Source: JANQHS01 sp965227315 (GTDB lineage Bacteria; Bacteroidota; Bacteroidia; Cytophagales; CCMP332). From it: a stretch of DNA of 64,000 bases. Below the pieces are notes generated by a model. That model searched no databases and was not told the origin of the DNA. It was given only the letters and a program-made list of their open reading frames with translations. Shown here piece by piece: positions 25,305 through 34,554 of this stretch (positions are counted from its first letter, which is position 1; every line of letters begins with the position of its first letter). The stretch is from NCBI GenBank assembly GCA_965227315.1, contig OZ245737.1:2170001-2234000 (forward strand), written 5' to 3'. Position numbers and translations under genes: made by a program.

Positions 25305-26658
25305 CTTCTGCTTTTGTTTCAAAATCGATCAAATATGGCAATAGGGGCACATTATTCTGGGTCCTGAAATTACTCGTGATCCAGAATTTATAGTGCTGGT
25401 CCGGATCCAGTTCTACCTTCATAGTCCAAGACAATGAATCCGCTGACCAGGAACGGGATTCTATTTTGGGAAAATACCCTTCTCCCAGATCACTGTAGTC
25501 CACCCCGGTATTGTAAGCGTTGAGTTGCTCCGAAAACTCAATGGTGATCCGATCGATATTCGGACCTACATCGGTGGCCATATTCCGGAATTCCCGGATC
25601 TGAAGAACAGCAGGTCGGCGGCTCATATCTTCTTCCCTGATCTCAGCGATGTTCTTCGAAAAATATCCAGTTTGATCGATGAAGACATCGAGTTCCTGGG
25701 GCTTGCTGTAGTCCAATTCGATCAATTCCTTGATCGCTTCCTGCTTATCGGTTGCCTTTTCATAATGCTCTTCGGCAATAGCATAACCCACATAATAACC
25801 CAGATCCCTGATCCCAAATTCGTTGGGAGAATTACTCCAAAGCCAATCGTAAGTCCTTTCATAGAACATTTCTCTTTCAAATTTTTCCCTCACCGCCGGG
25901 TTATTCTTCCCAAACTCGATTGCCGGTGTTGCGGAAGGCAGGCCCATGGCCTGTACCGATACAAACTCCGCAACTCCTTCATAGAGCACTTTGTAGAGCA
26001 ACTCCTCCGGTATTGGATTTTGTTGGGTATGCACATATTCATGCACGGTCAGCAGGACCAGGTCCTCGATCGGGTCGGTGCCAAAAAATGTTTCCAGCCA
26101 TTCTTTGCTAAGACCTTCAAATTCTGAGATGTCTGTTTCGCTATCGGCCATGGCCAATTCACTGCCAACGAGCACCAGACTATCTCTTGTTGTTCCATTT
26201 GTTTGCATACAGCCCATGGTAAAATAGATCTTGGCAGGTTGGAGATGGGGATAGATGGCTGCCAATCCTTCTATTCCACGGTTTAATTCTTTGGCGATAC
26301 TTTTGGATCTCAATGTATTTGGTCGGATCGACTGTAAAAACTTTGGGTAATTGTTGATCATCTCCACATACTGGCTCGCGTTGTAATTGCGAACTTCCAT
26401 GATGGCCTTCAGACCTGCAGATCCTTTTTCGATGTACTCGGAATTGATAAATTCGATCTGTTTCAAACTGTCCTTCTCCTCAACGATCGAGTCGTAGGCT
26501 GTCCAGAAATTGTCGATGTCCGTGCTGACCACATTGCCTTGATCGGCGTGCTGCATTTGGCAGGAAAATGTCGAAAGCCAGAGGGTCAGGATTAGGATCC
26601 TGCTCAGCTGATCTTCATTTTTCCATGTACTTCTTCCAGGATCGGTAATTCTTTTCAA
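25297..26658 (-). CDS. Predicted zinc-metallopeptidase lipoprotein (DUF2268-like)
   Basis: About 453 residues. No ATG precedes the lipobox; the best start is TTG at 26658, overlapping the upstream SAP-like gene by 44 bases, which gives a long n-region and then LILTLWLSTFSC (Cys33). HEYVH at 206-210 and Glu228 in YEGVAEF form a gluzincin-type zinc site, similar to DUF2268 and GldB-related proteins. The C-terminal ~100 residues form a beta domain (ITIEFSEQLN, WTMKVELDPDQHYKFWI) like Ig-like Big domains. Second of three such lipoproteins in the window. Start is uncertain. Confidence 0.7.
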   Translation of the reverse strand: MKRITDPGRSTWKNEDQLSRILILTLWLSTFSCQMQHADQGNVVSTDIDNFWTAYDSIVEEKDSLKQIEFINSEYIEKGSAGLKAIMEVRNYNASQYVEMINNYPKFLQSIRPNTLRSKSIAKELNRGIEGLAAIYPHLQPAKIYFTMGCMQTNGTTRDSLVLVGSELAMADSETDISEFEGLSKEWLETFFGTDPIEDLVLLTVHEYVHTQQNPIPEELLYKVLYEGVAEFVSVQAMGLPSATPAIEFGKNNPAVREKFEREMFYERTYDWLWSNSPNEFGIRDLGYYVGYAIAEEHYEKATDKQEAIKELIELDYSKPQELDVFIDQTGYFSKNIAEIREEDMSRRPAVLQIREFRNMATDVGPNIDRITIEFSEQLNAYNTGVDYSDLGEGYFPKIESRSWSADSLSWTMKVELDPDQHYKFWITSNFRTQNNVPLLPYLIDFETKAEDE

Positions 26659-27229
26659 TGTTCAACTCCTTTAGTTTCTTCCACTCCTCTATGGCGCGGG
26701 TTCTGGAGGCTCCTTGCTCATTAGCAAGGAACTCCGAAAGAAAGTTTATATATCTGCCGACCTCAGCCTTTTTGAATTTCCCCTCTGTCCGATTGAGTCT
26801 GATGAACTCATTGATCAGATCCCCATAGTTTATTCCCTTTCCTTTGGTGACCTGTTCATCGCGCCAGCGGTTTAAACGATACCATACCCCGGACTTTATC
26901 TTCAGGTCATTTACCAGTTTGTTTGCTTCCGAGATAATAAAACCCTTGGTCTCCTTGTTGCTGGTATAATGGACCACAGGCAGTGTTCTGGTCAATCCCA
27001 ATTCCAGGTCTTTTCTTCCGGTCTTAACGATGTTTTTTCTCGCGGCTTGCCTGAGCTTGCCGGTTTTGAGAAAATACCTGATCAGTTCTTCCAGTTCATC
27101 TTTTCTAAGCTTGCCGCTGTTGGTGATCCCAATCTCTCCTGCAAATGCCTTGATCTCATCGGCATACCAATATCCATGGTCAAACTCCTGTACGGTCAAA
27201 TTTTTTGAAAGCTTTGATGTACTTGACAT
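26615..27229 (-). CDS. SAP-like DNA-binding domain protein
   Basis: A 204-residue cytoplasmic protein from ATG 27229. Residues ~10-60 form a helix-extended-loop-helix SAP-like motif (QEFDHGYWYADEIKAFAGEI, then GKLRKDELEELIRYFLKTG) that usually binds nucleic acid. The C-terminal part is helical and basic (NIEKNYRSWKKYMEK), with INYGDLINEFIRL as in the DUF6434/cysteine-methyltransferase-like group. Function unknown. It precedes and overlaps the HExxH lipoprotein gene; the divergent region upstream faces dabB. Confidence 0.65.
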   Translation of the reverse strand: MSSTSKLSKNLTVQEFDHGYWYADEIKAFAGEIGITNSGKLRKDELEELIRYFLKTGKLRQAARKNIVKTGRKDLELGLTRTLPVVHYTSNKETKGFIISEANKLVNDLKIKSGVWYRLNRWRDEQVTKGKGINYGDLINEFIRLNRTEGKFKKAEVGRYINFLSEFLANEQGASRTRAIEEWKKLKELNIEKNYRSWKKYMEK

Positions 27230-27537
27230 GGTTCCTTCAGAATTGGACAAAACGGCAAATCATCAGTTGCCGATGATTAAAGATAAATGCACAATCCACC
27301 ATTTTTGATCCCAGGTAAAAGGCCACTTGAGCTGATATTGCCGCCTTTTTATGCCTCTTTGATAGCTCAAAGGGCAGCCATGGGATCAGATTTTGGCCTA
27401 AGTGTAACGGATTATTTTGTTCAAGGTTACGGTTTTCCGGAGTATCAACACTATAATAATAGTTTATATAAAACATTAAAAGTATTAATTTTCGTTAATG
27501 GAACGATATACTCTTTTTTGCGTCAAAATATTTTGTG
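27230..27537. promoter_or_regulatory. Divergent region between SAP-like gene and dabB
   Basis: 308 gene-free bases, distinctly AT-rich in the last 120. ATTAA and TTAAT form a short inverted repeat with 6-bp spacer at 27484-27499, 38 bases before dabB, compatible with a LysR-type T-N11-A site, but too short to be sure. No clean TTTG / TANNTTTG Bacteroidota promoter was found. No hidden gene seen. Confidence 0.4.
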
Positions 27538-29223
27538 ATGCAAGATACTCTGCTCTTTTTGATCCCGACGGCGGCACCGGCCGTCCTCTTTCTGTACTGT
27601 CTGCTGGTTGCCCTCAGGCGAGACAGAAAATCGTTCAAATCTTTTCCAGCCCTTGAATACCTTGCCGGTTTGGGAATTCTGGTTTCCCTGCTGAGCGCGG
27701 CGATCGTTTATCAGTACGGGACCCAACAATCGATGACCCTTGGTTGGGAGGGTATAGGATTTGCCCTGAGGTTGGATTCACTGAGCACAACCATGTTGGT
27801 GATGATCGCCATCATGGGTTATACCGTCATCAGGTTCAGTAAAAACTACCTGGATGGTGATCCTAACAAAAATGTTTTCATGGCCAGGATGGCCACCACC
27901 ATAGCATCGGTCGAATTGCTGGTGCTGTCCGGTAACCTCGGGCAATTGTTGTTTTTCTGGATCCTGACCAGCGTTTGCCTGCATTACCTCTTGGTTTTCT
28001 ATCGCGCCAGGCCGCAGGCTGTTGTGGCTGCCAGGAAAAAATTCATTTCCGCCAGGTTGGGCGACCTGAGTTTGTCTCTTGCCTGTTTGCTGATCTACCT
28101 CCAATTCGGAACAGGAGATTTTGAGGTGATATTTTCCGGATTGCAGGAGATGAGTTCGGTGAGCGGACTTCTGGTTGCCGGATCGGTTTTCATGGTGATC
28201 GCTGCCGGATTGAAATCGGCTCAGTTCCCCATGCATGGCTGGCTGATCGAGGTTGTCGAAACACCTACTCCGGTTTCTGCACTGCTGCATGCTGGGCTTC
28301 TGAATGCCGGGCCCTTTCTGATGGTGAGGATGAGTTATTTAATGACCCAGTCAACGACGGCTTCTCTCTTGCTGATCGCCATAGGTGGTTTCACCGCAAT
28401 GTACGCTTCGGTTGTCTATATGACGCAGCCGACGATCAAGGTTTCCCTGGGTTATTCCAGTATCGCCCACATGGGATTTTCACTCCTCCTTTGTGGCTTC
28501 GGGGTGTATGGTGCGGCCTTATTGCATGTGGTTGCGCACTCTTTTTACAAGGCCCATGCCTTCCTGTCCTCCGGTAGTGTTATTGACTCGGTGAGAGCAA
28601 GAAAAGTGATGCTGCCAGGGAAAATGGGAAATTTCGGATGGATCATGTTAAGTCTGGCAACCTCCTTCGGGATCTTTGCCTTCGTATGTTATTTATGGGG
28701 AATACATCCGACCGAGGACTTTAACCTCATGGCTACTGGCGCCATCATCGTGATGGGTCTCAGCCAGGTTATTTCTTCTACGCTTGATGCCAAGGGATCA
28801 TTCAAAGCCATAGTGCAGACCGCTGGCTTGGCTGTTTTTGTGTCTATGTCCTTTTTCTCTCTTGAATTTGCTTCCACGACAATACTTGGAACTCAGATCC
28901 CTGCGGAGCATGAGCCGCCACTGATCATTGAGATCGGAGCCGGTATAGCTCTCTTCATCTTCTCATTGGTGGTAATGGCCCAGCTCTTTGCCCCAAAGAT
29001 CCAAAAGATGTTCCCGGGCTATAAACTGGGCATCCATATCCGGAATGGTTTGTATGTCAACATGGTATTTGACAGAATGATCGGTTCCCTGAAGAATGAA
29101 AAATTCAAATGGGCCAACCTCGCCATCCGGGAAGAAAAAACCAACAAGTTCTTCCATACACCCGAGATGCTCGAAGAACTGAAAACTAAGCTTGAGTCCA
29201 AGGTTCTCCAAAAAACGAATTAA
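27538..29223 (+). CDS. dabB: DabB: proton-conducting membrane subunit of inorganic-carbon pump
   Basis: A 561-residue membrane protein of the complex I NuoL/MrpA type, with about 13-14 helices. Typical family motifs: GLKSAQFPMHGWLIEVVETP (charged half-channel helix), PVSALLHAGLLNAGPFL and VVAHSFYKAHAFLSSG, with lysines and histidines of the proton path. ATG 27538 is used (a GTG lies just before). It lies four bases before dabA. In DabAB pumps DabB passes protons to drive DabA (established in Halothiobacillus). Complex I genes around it are absent, so it is not a respiratory subunit. Confidence 0.9.
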   Translation: MQDTLLFLIPTAAPAVLFLYCLLVALRRDRKSFKSFPALEYLAGLGILVSLLSAAIVYQYGTQQSMTLGWEGIGFALRLDSLSTTMLVMIAIMGYTVIRFSKNYLDGDPNKNVFMARMATTIASVELLVLSGNLGQLLFFWILTSVCLHYLLVFYRARPQAVVAARKKFISARLGDLSLSLACLLIYLQFGTGDFEVIFSGLQEMSSVSGLLVAGSVFMVIAAGLKSAQFPMHGWLIEVVETPTPVSALLHAGLLNAGPFLMVRMSYLMTQSTTASLLLIAIGGFTAMYASVVYMTQPTIKVSLGYSSIAHMGFSLLLCGFGVYGAALLHVVAHSFYKAHAFLSSGSVIDSVRARKVMLPGKMGNFGWIMLSLATSFGIFAFVCYLWGIHPTEDFNLMATGAIIVMGLSQVISSTLDAKGSFKAIVQTAGLAVFVSMSFFSLEFASTTILGTQIPAEHEPPLIIEIGAGIALFIFSLVVMAQLFAPKIQKMFPGYKLGIHIRNGLYVNMVFDRMIGSLKNEKFKWANLAIREEKTNKFFHTPEMLEELKTKLESKVLQKTN

Positions 29224-29227
29224 AAAA

Positions 29228-31678
29228 ATGCTTGAAAATCAAACTCAGATTTCGAAGTCGGAAGTCAAAGACATTCTGACCAATGTAACCAAGCGTATGG
29301 CTCCGCTTTGGTCGCTGGAAAATTTTGTAGCCGTGAATCCGTACCTGGGATTTGCAGATATGGAATTTGGTGAGGCCATGGATTTCCTGAGCAAGGACGC
29401 ACAGATCGAACCGACTCTTCCGGCTACTTTTTACCTCGATGCTCTAAAGCGAGGTAAAATGAGCAAGGAAGATATCAACGAATCGCTGGCCGAAAATTCT
29501 TATGGTCTTGATGAAGATGCCGACAGCCTGATCTCCGGAATTCTGGAAGGAAAGAAGGGGGGCAGGACCTATTTGATCAAGACGCTATCCGATGTCGCAA
29601 GCGAGATCAATGGTAAGATATGGAAACGATTCATGGTGGACAGGATCTCCTTTTGGGCCTCTGCGCATTTCGATATTAAGCAGGCCATTTGGGATACTTC
29701 CGACCATAAGAACTCGCTTTTCTCGGGCTGGAAGAAAGAAGCTGAGGTGGACCTCAGTCCCGAGGCTATGGGACTCAAGGGATTCAGGGAGTTGATCAGA
29801 TCATTGCCCGAGGATCATCTCGAAGCAGCATCACTTGCCCTGGAAGAATTGAACGTCTCTGACGCTTCCATGGAACTCTATCTCAGCAGCCTGCTGATGA
29901 AGATGAACGGATGGGCGGGATATGCTGCCAGGATCGATTGGGATGCCCGTCTTGCAGGGAAAGAGAGCGAGGCGGTCAATGAGTTTCTGTCTATTATGCT
30001 GGTATGGGAACTGGCCTTCAAGAAGCTGCTCAGCTATGAGGATCTGGATAAGAAGTGGAATGAGGCCAAACAGATCAATGATGTGATGGTTTCGGTCGAA
30101 GGATTCGACAAGAAACTCGCGCAGAAGCTGGTTCTCCAGCGCGCGTTTGATATGGCCAACCAGCGCAGGATCATTGAAAAATTAAACTCAGGAGGTTCTC
30201 CCAGGCCGAAACCAACGACAGCCAAGGCCCAGGCGATTTTTTGTATTGATGTTCGCTCGGAATTATTCAGAAGGAATCTTGAGGCTGCAGATGACGGGAT
30301 CGAAACCCTGGGTTTTGCAGGATTCTTTGCATTTCCAATCAAATATGTTCCGGTGGCGCATCAAAAGGGTACGGACCAATGCCCGGTGCTGTTGACAACC
30401 TCTCATACCGTTCATGAAAGCATAGGGAATGAGGGTGATGAGAAAAAAGCCCTGAGGCGACGCACCATCAAGGAGGAGATGCTCAGAGCATGGAAATCAT
30501 TTAAGCAGGGGGCGATCAGCTGCTTTAGTTTTGTGAGTCCACTTGGGATCTACTTTTTGCCAAAGCTGTTATCTGATTCCTTCGGATATACCCGCCCGCT
30601 TCCACACCCCGATAAGGCCGGACTTTCCAAAAAAGAGATCGAATCCAAGGGCGTGCACTTGCAGAGCGAAGTGGATGGAATACCCCTGGAAGACAGGAAA
30701 AACATGGCTGTTAACGCACTAAGCGCCATGTCTCTGACAGAGAATTTTGCCAGAGTGGTGATGATCGTCGGACATGGTTCTTCTACGGTCAATAACCCTC
30801 ATGGAACCGGACTCGATTGCGGTGCCTGTGGAGGGCATACCGGTGAGGCCAATGCAAAAGTGGCATGTGCGGTACTGAATGATCCTGAAGTTCGAGCTCA
30901 TGTGAAGGCTTCGGGCATCGATCTGCCGGACAGTACGGTGTTTGTTCCGGCATTGCATGATACGACCACTGACGAGGTGAGTCTCTTTCTGAGTCAGGGT
31001 ATCCCGTCCACCCATGAGAAGGAAATTGAAGAGTTGAAGTATACCCTGAAGGTAGCCGGAGAAAGTGCAAGACTGGAAAGGGCTGAAAGGATGAATATCA
31101 GCGGTGGAGACATCGGCAAGCAGGTTATCCACAGAAGCAGGGACTGGTCTCAGGTCAGGCCGGAATGGGGATTGGCAGGCTGTTCTTCATTCATCGTCGC
31201 TCCTCGAGAAAGGACCGCTCATCTGAATTTTGGTGCCAAGGCTTTCATGCATAACTATGCCTGGAGAAAGGATAAGGGTTTTGGAGTGTTGGAGTTGATC
31301 ATGACCGCTCCTATGGTGGTGACCAGCTGGATCAACCTTCAGTACTACGCTTCGTCTGTTGACAATAGAAAATTTGGAGCCGGTAACAAGGCCTTGCATA
31401 ATGTAGTCGGAGGATCAGGTGTGCTGGAGGGATTTGCCGGAGATCTCAGAACAGGGCTTCCCTGGCAATCGGTGCATGATGGAGAGAAATTCCAACATGA
31501 GCCCCAAAGACTCAATGTGATCATCGAAGCTCCTGTGGATGAGATGAGCAAGATCCTGGAAAAGCATGAGTCGGTTAGGAATCTATGCGATCATCAGTGG
31601 ATATTCCTTTATGCCATGAACGATGAGGGCAAGGTAGCCTATAGATATATTGGCGACCTTCAGTGGGAGGTGGTTTGA
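29228..31678 (+). CDS. dabA: DabA: zinc carbonic-anhydrase-like subunit of inorganic-carbon pump
   Basis: An 816-residue DUF2309 protein. The zinc and catalytic residues seen in Halothiobacillus DabA (Cys351, Asp353, His524, Cys539) match Cys339/Asp341 (FCIDVRSE), His516 (VGHGSSTVNN) and Cys531 (LDCGACGGH), with the same 15-residue His-Cys spacing. DabA hydrates CO2 irreversibly, driven by the DabB proton flux, giving intracellular bicarbonate. ATG 29228 is chosen, four bases after dabB; a longer TTG form would extend into dabB. No LysR/CbbR regulator and no RuBisCO nearby, so bicarbonate probably serves carboxylases of a heterotroph. Confidence 0.93.
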   Translation: MLENQTQISKSEVKDILTNVTKRMAPLWSLENFVAVNPYLGFADMEFGEAMDFLSKDAQIEPTLPATFYLDALKRGKMSKEDINESLAENSYGLDEDADSLISGILEGKKGGRTYLIKTLSDVASEINGKIWKRFMVDRISFWASAHFDIKQAIWDTSDHKNSLFSGWKKEAEVDLSPEAMGLKGFRELIRSLPEDHLEAASLALEELNVSDASMELYLSSLLMKMNGWAGYAARIDWDARLAGKESEAVNEFLSIMLVWELAFKKLLSYEDLDKKWNEAKQINDVMVSVEGFDKKLAQKLVLQRAFDMANQRRIIEKLNSGGSPRPKPTTAKAQAIFCIDVRSELFRRNLEAADDGIETLGFAGFFAFPIKYVPVAHQKGTDQCPVLLTTSHTVHESIGNEGDEKKALRRRTIKEEMLRAWKSFKQGAISCFSFVSPLGIYFLPKLLSDSFGYTRPLPHPDKAGLSKKEIESKGVHLQSEVDGIPLEDRKNMAVNALSAMSLTENFARVVMIVGHGSSTVNNPHGTGLDCGACGGHTGEANAKVACAVLNDPEVRAHVKASGIDLPDSTVFVPALHDTTTDEVSLFLSQGIPSTHEKEIEELKYTLKVAGESARLERAERMNISGGDIGKQVIHRSRDWSQVRPEWGLAGCSSFIVAPRERTAHLNFGAKAFMHNYAWRKDKGFGVLELIMTAPMVVTSWINLQYYASSVDNRKFGAGNKALHNVVGGSGVLEGFAGDLRTGLPWQSVHDGEKFQHEPQRLNVIIEAPVDEMSKILEKHESVRNLCDHQWIFLYAMNDEGKVAYRYIGDLQWEVV

Positions 31679-31734
31679 TGGTTTGGAGCCTGACCGCTCC
31701 CTGACCGTGCAATAAGATTTCCGTTCCGCCGAGT

Positions 31735-32643
31735 TTAGGGATGATCATTTATCCATTGAATGGTCATTCCTATAAACTCCCATGGTAAGTGATGCCCCGA
31801 TTCATAGAACTCAATTTTTTTGTCGGCCAGTGTGATTTCATCATAAAATGCATTGGCCTCTTCTTCGCTGTAGTAAGGATCAGATTTACCCATGAGCAAG
31901 CAAACCGGCGATAGCTGGGTTTTTGCATAGTTATGAGGCGATATATGTTCTAGGGATTTCGCTGCATTTTCATCATTCCATCCGAGTATATCGGTACATA
32001 CTTTTGGAACGTCCAAGGGCGCAACGCAAGCTACAACGGAGTTGAGCCTTTTATCAGCTGAATTAAGCATGAGGGCCAGCATTCCACCCATGCTGTATCC
32101 AACCACCCGAAAAGAAGGATCAAGGCTGGTCGTTGATTCCACATGGTCCATGATCAACCTGAGATCCTTAACAGTGGTGATCCACATGTCATCAATTATG
32201 TCAAGATTGGAAGGTGTCAGTAATGCTAAAGGAGGTGTAAAGTTTGCTTCGTAACTCCTTTCACCATGATATTTTGCATCCGGAATGATCACGCTGAACC
32301 CTAAGCTCAATAGCGAGTCTTTGAGCAAAATGTACCTTCTGGATAGGTCGGAAAGTGGATAAATCCATCCATCCTTGCTACTCCCAAGACCATGGAGAAG
32401 GATCACAAAACGACCAGTTGGTTCGTTCGGGTGAATTAGGAAAAAGGGAACTTTCGAATCCCAACCGTCAATGATGATCTTATGAGAGATATATTCATCA
32501 GCATAGTTTCTGCTTTGAACAGTATCTGCATTGTATTCCTTTCTAGGTTCATAGTTAAGATCAGCCGTTTGTACCTGGGCGTAGACAAGAGATTGAAGCA
32601 GGAGGAAAAGGAAGATCGATTTCAATCTCAGGAGCTCATGCAT
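31735..32643 (-). CDS. Exported alpha/beta hydrolase
   Basis: A 302-residue serine hydrolase with signal peptide (residues 1-22, LLLQSLVYAQ). Oxyanion region LLHGLGSSKDGW, nucleophile elbow GYSMGG, acid in LMGKSDPYY and His in ESGHHLPW complete a catalytic triad. Similar to dienelactone hydrolase/esterase proteins; substrate unknown. It is convergent with dabA (56 bases between the stops). Apparently monocistronic. Confidence 0.83.
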   Translation of the reverse strand: MHELLRLKSIFLFLLLQSLVYAQVQTADLNYEPRKEYNADTVQSRNYADEYISHKIIIDGWDSKVPFFLIHPNEPTGRFVILLHGLGSSKDGWIYPLSDLSRRYILLKDSLLSLGFSVIIPDAKYHGERSYEANFTPPLALLTPSNLDIIDDMWITTVKDLRLIMDHVESTTSLDPSFRVVGYSMGGMLALMLNSADKRLNSVVACVAPLDVPKVCTDILGWNDENAAKSLEHISPHNYAKTQLSPVCLLMGKSDPYYSEEEANAFYDEITLADKKIEFYESGHHLPWEFIGMTIQWINDHP

Positions 32644-32672
32644 AGTAGTTTGCCAAGGGCGGATTTTGCGAT

Positions 32673-32756
32673 TTAGTCAAATATATGGTCTTCATATTCC
32701 TTCCACCATTGTTCGATATCGACTTTGGTTTCGGTCCTCAACTTCTCAAACAGTGA
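32673..32756 (-). pseudogene. Possible C-terminal gene remnant
   Basis: Between two genes the minus strand reads a 27-codon tail, SLFEKLRTETKVDIEQWWKE.. ending in Asp and a stop, preceded by an in-frame stop. Its composition is protein-like (charged, amphipathic, Trp-Trp). No start codon or RBS. It looks like the decayed end of a lost gene, but could be chance. Confidence 0.25.
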
Positions 32757-32762
32757 TCATAT

Positions 32763-33563
32763 TCATTGAAGTGTCGGCTCCATTCTAACATTGATGACAT
32801 GTACATATTTAACCTCTTTTTCCAGGTCAGCCCAGGCAACTCTCAACAGATAATAGATGCCCTTGTGTTTAATAAAATGTATGATCCTGTTGTCAACCGA
32901 AATAAGATCCTTGTCGCTGTTTCTGCTGTCAAAGAGATACTCGTTCTGTTCATTCTTGATCCGATAATAGGTGCCTTCGGCATAGTCGGCTATTTCCAAT
33001 TCAAGCGGTCCGATAAAAGAACCTTTTTTCTTCCATGAACCATCCGGGCCCTTGCTCCATTTAACATAGGCGTAGTTTTCCGTAGAGGTGATCTCACCCT
33101 TGGCGGTTTTGAAGGAATTGAATAGCCCGTTTCGCTCCAGGTCCGCATCTTTAATATAGCCCAGACGTACTTCGTCTCCGTTCATGATTCCCAGGCCTGC
33201 TTCATCCATTTCTCCCGTCAGGCCGCGCAATTCGGTCAACGTTTGCTTTCCCAGTTGTTTGAGGATGGTGGTATCTTCTGTTTCAATAATGATCTCCGGC
33301 TTGATCACCGCGCCGTTCTCATTCAAAGCGATCCAGTCATTGTTCGCTAATGTTATCTCAGGAATCCCTGTTGCATTGCCTGATGTAAATTCTTGCTTGG
33401 AATAGATCAGGATTACTCCGATCACCTCCAGTATCAGCGCTATGAATATCCTTTTTCGGTACCATTCGGGGATCTTGATCCAATCCGGAATGCTGGCGAT
33501 CCCGATCACCGCTGTCGAAAAGAAGATCACCAAAAAGCCATATTTTAATATTTCGAAGAACAT
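32763..33563 (-). CDS. Membrane-anchored protein of unknown function
   Basis: A 266-residue protein with two N-terminal transmembrane helices (about 5-25 and 38-56) and a ~200-residue beta-rich soluble domain (WIALNENGAVIKPEIIIETE, YAYVKWSKGPDGSWKKKGSF, ending YVHVINVRMEPTLQ). No family recognised. The domain is probably periplasmic. Promoter likely in the 152-base gap upstream. Confidence 0.65.
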   Translation of the reverse strand: MFFEILKYGFLVIFFSTAVIGIASIPDWIKIPEWYRKRIFIALILEVIGVILIYSKQEFTSGNATGIPEITLANNDWIALNENGAVIKPEIIIETEDTTILKQLGKQTLTELRGLTGEMDEAGLGIMNGDEVRLGYIKDADLERNGLFNSFKTAKGEITSTENYAYVKWSKGPDGSWKKKGSFIGPLELEIADYAEGTYYRIKNEQNEYLFDSRNSDKDLISVDNRIIHFIKHKGIYYLLRVAWADLEKEVKYVHVINVRMEPTLQ

Positions 33564-33715
33564 GGTTTATGAATTGATGTCAATGGTCTAGCTGTGTGTA
33601 GTATCACCCAATCTAGCTTTCTCAAAACTTCAGTAGAGTAAAAAGATCGCTACTGTAAATGAGTTTTGCTGGCAAATTTTTATTCATTCCAGAGGAATCC
33701 GTATAAAACCTTTGG

Positions 33716-34063
33716 CTATTCAAATCGATACTGATCAAAATATACCACTTTTCTTTTCTCCTCGCCATACCAAACATAGAACATGGTTAATACACCTTGA
33801 TCAAATGGTGTAAGAGTAGAGTCTGGGTTATCGTATGATGGTCCACTACCGATTCTTTCAAACAACACTTTTTCTCCGTTAGGCCCAGAAAGATGCTTAA
33901 GGTAGGAGTAAACATTATACGGAATCATTCCACCTCCAACTTTAATGGGGAGTTTTTCATTTAATCCATATTTTTTCTTGCGTGCTGGTGTTGGAACGGA
34001 TTGTTCTTGGCTGAAAAGAATCAATGGGTTCAGTAACATTAATGTAACTATCCAAGCTTTCAT
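33716..34063 (-). CDS. Small exported protein of unknown function
   Basis: A 115-residue protein from ATG 34063, chosen because it gives a clean signal peptide (MKAWIVTLMLLNPLILFSQ); the longer frame would hide it. The mature part is basic (PARKKKYGLNEKLPIKVGGG) and ends in strands with YVWYGEEKRKVVYFDQ. No family recognised. Base composition is more AT-rich than the neighbours. It stands 80 bases after the next gene. Confidence 0.55.
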   Translation of the reverse strand: MKAWIVTLMLLNPLILFSQEQSVPTPARKKKYGLNEKLPIKVGGGMIPYNVYSYLKHLSGPNGEKVLFERIGSGPSYDNPDSTLTPFDQGVLTMFYVWYGEEKRKVVYFDQYRFE

Positions 34064-34142
34064 GTCATAGTGTTTCGATAGTGATAGCGAATATGATATG
34101 TTCCAAGTAGGGGAATTTTTCTGCACAATGTTGTATCACCTT

Positions 34143-34535
34143 TTAACTTAGTTTTTTGTTTTCGATCCGGTTAAATTTATGCTTATCAGTGGGACGAAGA
34201 TTGGTGAGTTCGAAACGCGAAGAGTCCAAACTTGTGGCATCAACTGCTTTCAGGTAAAGATCTACGGCACTTCTGTCTATTTTGACTTTTCCAGAAACAT
34301 GCTTGCGCCTGTCGTTACCGTCTTTCTTAATGCCGGATATCCAGTACTCTTCGCCTGTCTCAATGTCCATGAAGTTTCCAGCTATTCCTGAACCACCTAT
34401 GCTTTGAAAAGCATGTCCATTGAAATAGACAGTCCGACCAGATTTTGAAAACTGGGCAAGTCCTATCCAGGCGGGCCCGTTATCTGAATAACCTGTTTTC
34501 AGTTCCACATATCTTAATTCACTTCTTATGTTCAT
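34143..34535 (-). CDS. Conserved small protein, Bacteroidota type
   Basis: A 130-residue cytoplasmic protein. Start ATG 34535 gives the typical opening MNIRSELRYVELKTGYSDNG, followed by PAWIGLAQFSKSGRTVYFNG and DIETGEEYWISGIKKDG. This small family is common in Bacteroidota and sometimes carries a mistaken deoxyxylulose-phosphate synthase label (from memory). It has no enzyme motif I can see. Function unknown. 19 bases separate it from the SLATT-like gene. Confidence 0.65.
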   Translation of the reverse strand: MNIRSELRYVELKTGYSDNGPAWIGLAQFSKSGRTVYFNGHAFQSIGGSGIAGNFMDIETGEEYWISGIKKDGNDRRKHVSGKVKIDRSAVDLYLKAVDATSLDSSRFELTNLRPTDKHKFNRIENKKLS

Positions 34536-34554
34536 ATTAACTATAAAGTCATTC

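Noticed and set aside
27538..29223. NADH dehydrogenase subunit (NuoL) of respiratory complex I
   Set aside because: No other nuo genes around and the next gene is DabA (DUF2309); the pair is the known Dab arrangement.
34143..34535. Deoxyxylulose-phosphate synthase label for the small protein
   Set aside because: 130 residues without a thiamine-diphosphate motif cannot be this ~630-residue enzyme.
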